Part shown: positions 1 to 6,329 of the stretch, piece after piece | How the letters are laid out: the number at the start of each line of letters is the position of its first letter | Numbering within the stretch: the first letter of the stretch is position 1 | DNA from: Pseudomonadota bacterium | Lineage (GTDB): Bacteria; Pseudomonadota; Gammaproteobacteria; Burkholderiales; Burkholderiaceae_D | Reading direction: 5' to 3' | Assembly: GCA_018241865.1 (NCBI GenBank) | Contig: JAFECY010000096.1 | Location: 1 to 6,329 of the forward strand | DNA length: 6,329 nucleotides | Notes under the pieces: model-generated | Told to the model about the DNA's origin: nothing | The model's input: the letters and a program-made list of their open reading frames with translations, nothing else | The model's database searches: none | Made by a program: the position numbers and the translations under genes

Positions 1-2540
1 CAAAGGTCGTCCTTCTCTTCCTTCACATGACGCAAGGTGTTGAGCAGAATGGTGTCGCCGTTTGGCTGTGTCTGCGCGCGCACGAAGCTGCACAAGGCAT
101 TGCCAGGGCCCATTTCGAGGAGGACAGTATTGTCATCCTTCAGTAGCGTCGCCACACCGTCAGCGAAGCGTACCGTTTGACGTAAGTGGTTCTTCCAATA
201 ATTCGCCGTGCAAATTTCGTCTGGGTTAGCCCAATCGCCCGACATATTGGAGATGAAAGGAATCGTCGGTTTTTTGAACTTGACGGTTTGCAGAAACTGA
301 CCGAACTCTTGCAGTATCGAATCGACCATCGGCGAATGGCCGGCGGTATCGATCAAAAGTTTTTTGTATTCGATTTGTTTTTCTTCCAACAGTTTCTCGA
401 ACTGCTGCATCGGCTCGACGCGCCCTGCCACCACGCAGCGACCGGGGTCGTTGATGGTGGCGATCGATACTCCATCGATCAGAAATTTCTGCACATCTTC
501 GGCAGGCAGCGTCACGCTCACCATGCTGCCCTTCTCGATCTTCTCGAACAGCGCGCCACGGCAGCAGATCAGATCGACCGCCTCTTCCAGACTGAACACG
601 CCGGCGATGCAAGCTGCCGTGTATTCGCCCAAACTGTGGCCGATCAAGGCGCCGGGCTGCACGCCCCAGGACATCCAGAGTTGCGCCAAGCTATATTCGA
701 CTGCAAACAAAGCAGCAAAGAAGTTCTTTGGTTTCTGCAGAGTCTCGGCATTCTGTTCGGCGTGCGTTGCATCGGGATAGATCAAACCGATCAAGTCCAG
801 CCCCATCTTGCGTTGGAACAGCGCAGCGCAGGCATCCAATGTTTGTTTGAATTGCGGCTCCTGCGCGTACAGGCCGCGCGCCATGTCCACGTACTGCGTA
901 CCGCCGCCGGGGAACATGAATACAATTTTTTTCTTGCGCTCCGGCGCTTTGCCGGTGAAGCCCTTGGTCGGCACGATCGTCGCTGCAATACGGGACAGCT
1001 TGTCGTTCTGCACGACGAAAGCGCGGCGGAAGCCGAAGCCGCGACGCCCGACTTGCAAGGTGTACGCCACGTCAGCGATATCCTCGTTCAAGGTCTTCGT
1101 CATGTAAGCGGATAGATTGTCGGTCATGCGATCCAGCGCGCCGGGGGTTTTGGCCGATAGCAGCACCAATTGCCAGTTGCGGCTTTCGGAGGATTCCGCT
1201 TCCGGTGCTTCTTCCAAAACAATGTGCGCGTTGGTGCCGCCGATGCCAAGCGAACTGACACCAGCACGCGCCGGAAATTCGCCTTCCTCGATGCGTTCCA
1301 GTTTGTCGATGACATAGAACGGACTATTACCGATATCGAGCTTGGGGTTCGGCGATTCAAAATTCAAGCTTTCCGGCATCAGCTTGTTTTTCAGTGCCAG
1401 CGAAGCCTTGACCACACTGGCCGCGCCGGCCGCCATGCCGAGGTGACCGATATTGCTTTTGACCGAACCGATGCCGCAGAAATTCTTCTTGTCGGTCTGC
1501 AGACGGAAAGCGCGGGTCAGCGCGGTAAATTCAATCGGATCGCCCAGCTCGGTCGCCGTGCCGTGCGCTTCGATGAAGCGAATACTGTCCGGCTCGACGC
1601 CAGCCACTGCTTGCGCCTCCGCGATGATATTGGTTTGCCCCGTGATGCTGGGTGCGGTGTAGCCGATTTTTTCCGAGCCATCGTTGTTGACGGCCGAGCC
1701 TTTGATGACGGCGTAGATGGTGTCATTGTCGGCCAGCGCATCTTCCATGCGCTTCAACAGAACGAACACCGTGCCGGCGCCGCCAACCGTACCTTGTCCC
1801 TTGGCGTCGAAAGAGCGGCAGTAACCGTCCGGCGAGCTGTAGCCGCCTTGATGATAAATGTGGCCGGTGCAATTGGGTGTGGCGAGGTGCGAACCGCCTG
1901 CCAGCGCCATTTTCGATTCGCCATTCAACAAACTCTGACAAGCAAGATGAATACAAACCAGTGAGGTCGAACAGGCAGTGCCAAGCGAAATGCTCGGCCC
2001 GTTCAGATTCAACTTGTAAGAAATGCGTGAGGCGAACATGTCCTTGTCCACGCTGATCTGCGTGTCGAGCGCATCGCCGGCACGGGTCGATTCATCGCCA
2101 CGCAACAAATTGAAGATGAAATACGTGCTCATGTTGACACCGGCAAACAAGCCGATGCTGCCATTGACCGATTCCGGCGTGTAGCCGGCATGCTCCAACG
2201 TCTGCCACGCCACTTCCAACGCGAAGCGGTGCTGCGGATCGAGATTGGCCGCCTCGCGCGGATTCATCTCGAAGAAGTGCGCGTCGAACTTATCCTGATC
2301 GGGAATGTAACCGGATGCCGGCACGAAATTGGGATCGTCCAGCGCCGCTTGCGACACGCCCATCTTTTCCAACTCGTCGCGTGAAAAGCGGGTGATGCAA
2401 TCGGTCGAGCTGACCAGATTGGTCCAGAACTCGTCCACGCTATCGGCCTTGGGAAAGCGCCCGGCCATGCCGATGATGGCGATGTCGTTGTTGACTTCGT
2501 AATCGCCGTCGTTGTCTTCGTAGTCTGCGTTGTTGCTCAT
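1..2540 (-). CDS. Type I modular polyketide synthase, KS-AT (3' partial)
   Basis: Extension module of a type I PKS: the KS condenses the incoming acyl chain with an extender unit that the AT loads on a carrier domain. The frame is open from ATG at 2540 to the window edge (846 complete codons); later domains (at least an ACP is expected) are outside. KS, about 17-445: active-site Cys190 in GTACSTSL, His326 in EAHGTAT, His366 in NIGHLG, and the closing motif GIGGTNAH (432-439). AT, about 538-840: FPGGGTQY (543-550), catalytic Ser636 in GHSLGEY, Arg661, and His735 in TAGHS. All catalytic residues are present. The ATG was chosen because the KS begins about 18 residues later, as is usual, and no in-frame ATG or GTG lies upstream before the repeats. 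The ribosome site is weak (AACAGAACACC before ATG). The first 19 residues are strongly acidic (DYEDNDGDYE). It lies 236 bases downstream of the loading gene on the same strand and is probably co-transcribed with it. Confidence 0.95.
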   Translation of the reverse strand, partial: MSNNADYEDNDGDYEVNNDIAIIGMAGRFPKADSVDEFWTNLVSSTDCITRFSRDELEKMGVSQAALDDPNFVPASGYIPDQDKFDAHFFEMNPREAANLDPQHRFALEVAWQTLEHAGYTPESVNGSIGLFAGVNMSTYFIFNLLRGDESTRAGDALDTQISVDKDMFASRISYKLNLNGPSISLGTACSTSLVCIHLACQSLLNGESKMALAGGSHLATPNCTGHIYHQGGYSSPDGYCRSFDAKGQGTVGGAGTVFVLLKRMEDALADNDTIYAVIKGSAVNNDGSEKIGYTAPSITGQTNIIAEAQAVAGVEPDSIRFIEAHGTATELGDPIEFTALTRAFRLQTDKKNFCGIGSVKSNIGHLGMAAGAASVVKASLALKNKLMPESLNFESPNPKLDIGNSPFYVIDKLERIEEGEFPARAGVSSLGIGGTNAHIVLEEAPEAESSESRNWQLVLLSAKTPGALDRMTDNLSAYMTKTLNEDIADVAYTLQVGRRGFGFRRAFVVQNDKLSRIAATIVPTKGFTGKAPERKKKIVFMFPGGGTQYVDMARGLYAQEPQFKQTLDACAALFQRKMGLDLIGLIYPDATHAEQNAETLQKPKNFFAALFAVEYSLAQLWMSWGVQPGALIGHSLGEYTAACIAGVFSLEEAVDLICCRGALFEKIEKGSMVSVTLPAEDVQKFLIDGVSIATINDPGRCVVAGRVEPMQQFEKLLEEKQIEYKKLLIDTAGHSPMVDSILQEFGQFLQTVKFKKPTIPFISNMSGDWANPDEICTANYWKNHLRQTVRFADGVATLLKDDNTVLLEMGPGNALCSFVRAQTQPNGDTILLNTLRHVKEEKDDL

Positions 2541-2546
2541 GGTGTT

Positions 2547-2556
2547 CTGTTCATTC
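2547..2556. repeat. 10-base direct repeat, copy 1 (CTGTTCATTC)
   Basis: An exact copy occurs at 2759-2768, so the pair brackets the nested inverted-repeat element. The core GTTCATTC also occurs at 2747-2754. On the coding strand this copy reads GAATGAACAG and lies just upstream of the ATG of the KS-AT gene. A target-site duplication is possible but unproven, because 21 bases separate this copy from the left outer arm. Confidence 0.6.
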
Positions 2557-2610
2557 AGTTGGATTGCGAGAATTTTTAACCACGGCGGGCACGGCGGATT
2601 TTCTCGATAT

Positions 2611-2650
2611 CCCCTCCCCTTCAAGGGGAGGGTTAGGGTGGGGATGGGGT
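2611..2650. repeat. REP-like unit, left copy
   Basis: It contains a perfect palindrome with 10-base arms around a central C (2612-2632, core CCCCTTCAAGGGG) followed by a G-rich stretch (GGGTGGGGATGGGGT). It is the inverted partner of the unit at 2663-2702: the 13-base core is identical and GGGGATGGG is shared, with small insertions between. The transcript could form a short hairpin here, but no T-run follows, so it does not look like an intrinsic terminator. Confidence 0.8.
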
Positions 2651-2662
2651 ATCAGTCTCACT

Positions 2663-2702
2663 CAACCCATCCCCATCCCACCCTTCCCCTTGAAGGGGAA
2701 GG
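2663..2702. repeat. REP-like unit, right copy (inverted)
   Basis: It contains a palindrome with 10-base arms around a central G (2682-2702, core CCCCTTGAAGGGG) preceded by the C-rich stretch ACCCATCCCCATCCCACCC. It is the inverted counterpart of 2611-2650, separated from it by about 12 bases, so the two could pair as one long stem with a short loop. As this lies in the untranslated stretch between the two genes, the stem could affect mRNA stability or expression of the downstream gene. Confidence 0.8.
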
Positions 2703-2758
2703 AGTTACGTTCGATGTCTTTCGCCGTGCCCGCCGTGTGCGCCGTGGTTCATTCTTTC

Positions 2759-2768
2759 CTGTTCATTC
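2759..2768. repeat. 10-base direct repeat, copy 2 (CTGTTCATTC)
   Basis: Exact partner of 2547-2556. It lies 8 bases downstream on the coding strand of the stop codon of the loading gene and 9 bases from the right outer arm of the inverted-repeat element. See the partner entry for the target-site interpretation. Confidence 0.6.
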
Positions 2769-2776
2769 GTCCGATC

Positions 2777-5700
2777 TTACCGCCCCGCCCTGCGCGCACG
2801 CGACTGATTTCGTCGTTGCATTGCAGCGCGCCTATCTTGGCCGGCGCTACGTGCAGCATCGGCGCTCGGTGCTTGACCTGCGCCATCGCCGGCGCCGTTC
2901 TGCTGACCGAGGAAGATAGCCAGTTTCTCGACAGTGGTGGAATTGAACAATTCCACCATCGGGAACGCGATGCCGAGCTGTTGCTGGATTTCGTGATGCA
3001 GCTTGACGATCAAGAGTGAATTAGCGCCGACATCGAAGAAATTATCCTTGATGCCGATGGGCTCGCTCGCACCAAATACCTCGGTTGCGATACGCGTCAA
3101 GGTTTCTTCCATGTCATCGCGCGGCGCAATTTTTTCCGCGCGCGATCCGCTGCTCTGCATCGATGCCAACTTCAATGCAGCGAGGTCGATCGCGCCATCG
3201 GCGGTCAGTGGCAGCGCATCCATTTGCGCGAATTGCACGTTGAGCGGCAAAGCGAACGCGTCACTAAAGGACAAGCCGGCAGCCAATTCATTGGCAATCC
3301 CGTCTTCATTTGCGCTGAAGTAGCAGGCTAGGCGCTGTGATTCGTTTGCGCGGTTCAACACCAAGTGCGCGATGTTCGGCCGTGTATCGTCCAAGCCGAT
3401 CAACACATTGCGCTTGCCGTGATACAGCGCCGCCAACATGGAGGACATACCCTTGGCCGGCTGGATCGGCGTGAAGCCGAGCGCGCGCGACAAGCTTTCC
3501 GCTCCCTTGTACTGGCTACCCATGCCAGTGTCGTGCCACAGGCTCCAAGCGATACAGAAACTCTTTACATTGGCATTGCCGCTCACCGCTGCGACGAACG
3601 CTTCCTGATAGCGGTTGGCGATGCTGTAGGCCGCCATGCCGCTGCCGCCGAAGAAGGCATTGACCGAGGAAAAATTCACAAACAATGTATCGCTGCGGCT
3701 GTCGCAAACCTTGTACAGCGCGCGCGTGCCCATCGTCTTGGCGCGCAGGACATCATGCAAGCTCTGTATGCTCTGCCCCGCCATCGCTTCTTCGTGCGCC
3801 AAGCCGGCTAGGTGGAATACGCCGGCCAGCTTTTGTTTCCACTCGCCTTCGGTCTTATCCACCGCCGCTTCAAGCACGGCATGGTTGCAGATGTCGGCGC
3901 TGGCATAGTGCACGCTGCCGAGTTCTTGCAATTCGTCGAGCATGTCCTGCTTCAGCGCCGACAGGTGCGCCTGCGGCGTCCGGCCGACCAGCAGTAGGCG
4001 AGCATTGAACTGCTTCAGCAACAATTTCGCCAGTACATGACCGATGCCGCCGAGGCCGCCGGAAATCAGATACGCACCGCCATGAGCGATCGGCATGGCA
4101 CCCTTGCCGGCCTTCGCCAAATTTTCGTTTTGCAGACGCAAGACATAACGCTTCGCATCACGGTAAGCCACTTCTTCATCGCCATGCAGTGTGCTGAGTT
4201 CACGCTGCAATTGCATGACATGGCTGGCGCTGTCGTCGCCGGCAAAATCAATATGGCGGCAACGAACCCAAGGGAACTCTTTCGATAAGGTTTTCAGCAA
4301 AGCCAGTGTGGATGCTTTATCTGGGTTGCAGCCTTCTTTCGCATCGACCCGTTGCGCCCGACGCGCACACCAGACCCATTGCATACGCGCCACGTTGCCC
4401 TGTTTAGCGAAAGCTTGCGCCAAATACCAAGCCGAGTACATGCCGATGCCGTCTGACAACGGTGGCCGCGCCAGCAAAGCGGTGGTGCTGCTATCACCCG
4501 CATCGTAATCCCAGAGATTCACCACCTGCGCAACGACGATGCCGCGCCGCGCCAACGCCGCCAGCAACTGACCGTAATGATCCTGCATGGCGGGGTTGAT
4601 CTGGTAAGCATCGCCGGTTTCACGGAAGCTCTGCCCCGGCGTTACACGAATCACCGTGCCGTGCAGCGTGAGTTGCGCCGCGCAAGCGCTGCGATCGGCA
4701 AACAGCAAGGTCGCACCGGCATGCGGCAAGCTCGTCACATGATCCAGATGTTTCTGCACCCAGACTTTACTGAAGAACCAGTCCGGTAAGGTATGGTCAT
4801 TGCGTTCGGCAATATCCAAGGCGCGCAAAACATGATCGAACTCGCCCTGATTGAAAGATTTCGCCAATTGCGTCAACTGAATTTTGCCGATTTCCGTCTT
4901 GGGAATTTTTTCCTTTTCGACTGGCACGATCCAAGATGGATTGATGCCGATTTTTTCAATCACGGTTTGACGAATTTGCTTCATCACGCCTTGCAGCGCC
5001 TCGCCTTTCAAACTCGTGTGAAAGAAAATCGCCAATTGATCGCTGTTGCTGCCAGCGCGGCGCACCGCGCACGCGCCGGTGAACGACACTGCTACATGCG
5101 GCACGGTTTCCACCACTTCGGCGATTTCATGGCTGTAGAAATTGACACCGTTGATGATGATGATGTCTTTTTCGCGGCCGGTAATGGTCAGTTCGCCGTC
5201 TTGGATAAATGCCAGATCGCCAGTCTTGAACCAAGCGTCAGCAGTGAAAACGTCCTTGTTGATTTCCTCGCCGCCGAGATAGGCCTTGGTCACGGTCACG
5301 CCGGAAACCTGCAAGCGGCCGGACTGCCCTTCCATCATGAGCTGGTCATCGGCATCGACGATGCGCATATTCACACCGGGAATCGGTGCGCCGACCGATA
5401 CAAACACGGTGTCGTCGCTGCCATAACGCAATTGCAAGCGCTTTGCGTAGGTCACGCCGGAGGAGGTCTCCGACATGCCATACGCTGGCTTGACCGTATC
5501 TTCCGCCAGCCCGAATTTTTGCAGCAATTCGATGAAGGTTTGCGTGGTTTTCGGCACTACCGCTTCCGCGCCGTTCAACAAAATCTTCAGGCAAGAGAGA
5601 TCGATTGTCAGCTTGGCTACTTCCTCCTTGCGATCGACGATCAGCGAAAAAGCAAAGTTCGGCGCCCAGGTGATGTTGACGCGATGACGGTCGATCAGCT

Positions 5701-6329
5701 TTAGCCAGCGCAATGGATCAGCCAAGATGTAATCGGTATCAGCCTGCACCTGCGTCGCGCCATGATAGGTGTCGCGGATATGGAAGAAAATGATGCCGCC
5801 AACGTGATCGAGCGCCATCCAGTTCATCGACGCCATGTCAGAGTGGAGGCCATTCATCTGCGTCGAACCCATGGTGCGGCCGATCAGATTGGCATGCGTG
5901 AGTTGCACGCCTTTGGGCAGACCCGTACTACCGGATGTCAGCACGATCAGCGCCACATCATCGCTTGCGCCTTGATGAAATGCTTGCGCCGGCTCGGTGT
6001 CGAGCATGGTGGCGATGTCGAATACTTGCAGATTCTCTACCGATTCCAACTTGGCGATGTTGCGCACGCCTGCATAGATATTTGAGCCGGACAGAATGAT
6101 GGCCTTGTCCATCATTTTCCAAGCATGTGCGACCTTGAGCGTTTGCGCATTACTGCTGCGGTAATTTTTCGCTGCTGCGACCGGCACGGGAATGAAGCCA
6201 CCCAACGCGCACGCCCAAAACGAAACAATAAAATCTTCATTGCGGTCGAATTGGAAAATGACTTTGTCACCGGCGTTCAAGCCAGTCGCGCGCAAGCCCG
6301 CCAACAAAGATTGCGCTTGTCGCAGTAAA
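2777..6329 (-). CDS. Starter-loading synthetase: adenylation-KR-pseudoAsub-ACP (5' partial)
   Basis: Multidomain assembly-line enzyme predicted to activate a carboxylic acid as its AMP ester, load it on its own carrier domain and reduce a keto group. Residues are counted from the codon at 6307-6305; the frame is open to the window edge, so the true start lies outside. Adenylation domain, about 1-485: P-loop-like LTSGSTGLPKG (123-133), NGAEAV (245-250), YGMSET (276-281), TGD (362-364), GREKD (377-381) and the A10 lysine K475 in PKTEIGK. The A4 region reads WMALDHVGG (163-171), so it is not a standard amino-acid domain. KR, about 508-975: a structural half, then SGGLGGIG (749-756) for NADPH and the K857, S881, Y894, N898 tetrad. 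An adenylation-like C-terminal remnant follows (about 990-1050), then an ACP (about 1066-1135) with phosphopantetheine serine S1097 in DVGANSL, then a Gly/Ala- and Arg-rich tail ending at TAA. No KS or AT domain is present, which fits a loading protein. The substrate is unknown; the resemblance to the first module of PksJ/BaeJ (bacillaene) is from memory. Confidence 0.93.
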   Translation of the reverse strand, partial: LLRQAQSLLAGLRATGLNAGDKVIFQFDRNEDFIVSFWACALGGFIPVPVAAAKNYRSSNAQTLKVAHAWKMMDKAIILSGSNIYAGVRNIAKLESVENLQVFDIATMLDTEPAQAFHQGASDDVALIVLTSGSTGLPKGVQLTHANLIGRTMGSTQMNGLHSDMASMNWMALDHVGGIIFFHIRDTYHGATQVQADTDYILADPLRWLKLIDRHRVNITWAPNFAFSLIVDRKEEVAKLTIDLSCLKILLNGAEAVVPKTTQTFIELLQKFGLAEDTVKPAYGMSETSSGVTYAKRLQLRYGSDDTVFVSVGAPIPGVNMRIVDADDQLMMEGQSGRLQVSGVTVTKAYLGGEEINKDVFTADAWFKTGDLAFIQDGELTITGREKDIIIINGVNFYSHEIAEVVETVPHVAVSFTGACAVRRAGSNSDQLAIFFHTSLKGEALQGVMKQIRQTVIEKIGINPSWIVPVEKEKIPKTEIGKIQLTQLAKSFNQGEFDHVLRALDIAERNDHTLPDWFFSKVWVQKHLDHVTSLPHAGATLLFADRSACAAQLTLHGTVIRVTPGQSFRETGDAYQINPAMQDHYGQLLAALARRGIVVAQVVNLWDYDAGDSSTTALLARPPLSDGIGMYSAWYLAQAFAKQGNVARMQWVWCARRAQRVDAKEGCNPDKASTLALLKTLSKEFPWVRCRHIDFAGDDSASHVMQLQRELSTLHGDEEVAYRDAKRYVLRLQNENLAKAGKGAMPIAHGGAYLISGGLGGIGHVLAKLLLKQFNARLLLVGRTPQAHLSALKQDMLDELQELGSVHYASADICNHAVLEAAVDKTEGEWKQKLAGVFHLAGLAHEEAMAGQSIQSLHDVLRAKTMGTRALYKVCDSRSDTLFVNFSSVNAFFGGSGMAAYSIANRYQEAFVAAVSGNANVKSFCIAWSLWHDTGMGSQYKGAESLSRALGFTPIQPAKGMSSMLAALYHGKRNVLIGLDDTRPNIAHLVLNRANESQRLACYFSANEDGIANELAAGLSFSDAFALPLNVQFAQMDALPLTADGAIDLAALKLASMQSSGSRAEKIAPRDDMEETLTRIATEVFGASEPIGIKDNFFDVGANSLLIVKLHHEIQQQLGIAFPMVELFNSTTVEKLAIFLGQQNGAGDGAGQAPSADAARSAGQDRRAAMQRRNQSRARRAGR

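Larger units (their letters stand above)
2578..2749. repeat. Nested inverted-repeat element between the two PKS genes
   Basis: The outer arms 2578-2597 (AACCACGGCGGGCACGGCGG) and 2730-2749 are inverted copies matching at 18 of 20 positions. The left arm carries two copies of a 9-base unit with core CACGGC (2581 and 2590); the right side carries three of its complement (2723, 2732 and 2741). Inside them sits a second inverted pair, 2611-2650 and 2663-2702. The whole could fold into one long structure in DNA or RNA. It resembles the compound REP-like repeats scattered between genes in many Gram-negative genomes. No open reading frame of its own was found, so any movement would need an enzyme encoded elsewhere. 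Confidence 0.8.

Noticed and set aside
186..1115. Long plus-strand open frame of 309 codons
   Set aside because: It lies wholly antisense to the KS-AT gene, shows no recognisable domain, and arises from the codon bias of the true gene.
2537..2554. Five-codon leader frame whose TGA overlaps the ATG of the KS-AT gene
   Set aside because: Translational coupling is conceivable, but the leader has no ribosome site and its length makes chance likely.
2611..2702. Rho-independent terminator
   Set aside because: The hairpins are strong but no T-run follows on the coding strand, and a same-strand gene of the same pathway follows.
2578..2749. CRISPR array
   Set aside because: The repeated unit is only 9 bases, contiguous and without spacers.
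2705..2752. 15-codon minus-strand reading frame with AGGAAAG before its ATG
   Set aside because: It is encoded by the repeat units themselves (His/Gly rich) and has no sign of selection as a protein; the apparent ribosome site is likely chance.
2749..2885. A frameshift near the end of the loading gene: the next frame is open to TGA at 2749-2751 and has ordinary codons
   Set aside because: The annotated frame gives a DRRAAMQRRNQSRARR-like tail that resembles ends of other PKS proteins, and nothing recognisable appears in the other frame.
2530..2919. Plus-strand open frame spanning the intergenic repeat
   Set aside because: Its translation is read through the repeats and the ends of the two real genes; no start signal or family resemblance.
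4793..5704. Long plus-strand open frame of 303 codons
   Set aside because: It is antisense to the adenylation domain, whose motifs are intact on the minus strand; no domain is visible in the plus-strand product.
6305..6307. TTG as the start of the loading gene
   Set aside because: The frame continues upstream to the window edge with sequence that still looks like an adenylation domain (LLRQAQS), so this codon is internal.

Overview
The window is an interior piece of a type I polyketide synthase (PKS) locus with non-ribosomal peptide synthetase (NRPS)-like features, and both genes read on the minus strand. The first gene transcribed (6329 down to 2777, its beginning outside the window) encodes a carboxylic-acid adenylating domain, a ketoreductase (KR), a degenerate second adenylation C-terminal subdomain, and an acyl carrier protein (ACP) with an arginine-rich tail. 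The second (2540 down to 1, its end outside the window) encodes a ketosynthase (KS) followed by an acyltransferase (AT). Coding covers nearly everything else. The only non-coding stretch is 2541-2776 (236 bases), which holds a nested inverted-repeat element.

How the genes probably work together (inference): the adenylating domain activates a carboxylic acid that is not an ordinary amino acid and loads it on the ACP of the same protein. The KR may reduce it there, as in the A-KR-T modules that use alpha-keto acids. The KS of the next protein would then take it over and extend it with an acyl unit chosen by the AT. The basic tail of the first protein and the acidic head of the second look like a short docking pair, which fits consecutive modules of one assembly line.

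Organism: the moderately high GC content by eye, the Proteobacteria-like codon use, and the CCCCTTCAAGGGG-type and CACGGCGGG-type intergenic repeats suggest a Gram-negative bacterium. A betaproteobacterium such as a member of Oxalobacteraceae or Burkholderiales is my best guess, but this is an impression and not a proof. The product of the cluster cannot be named from this window. No tRNA, rRNA, CRISPR array, insertion-sequence transposase or convincing promoter or terminator was seen.
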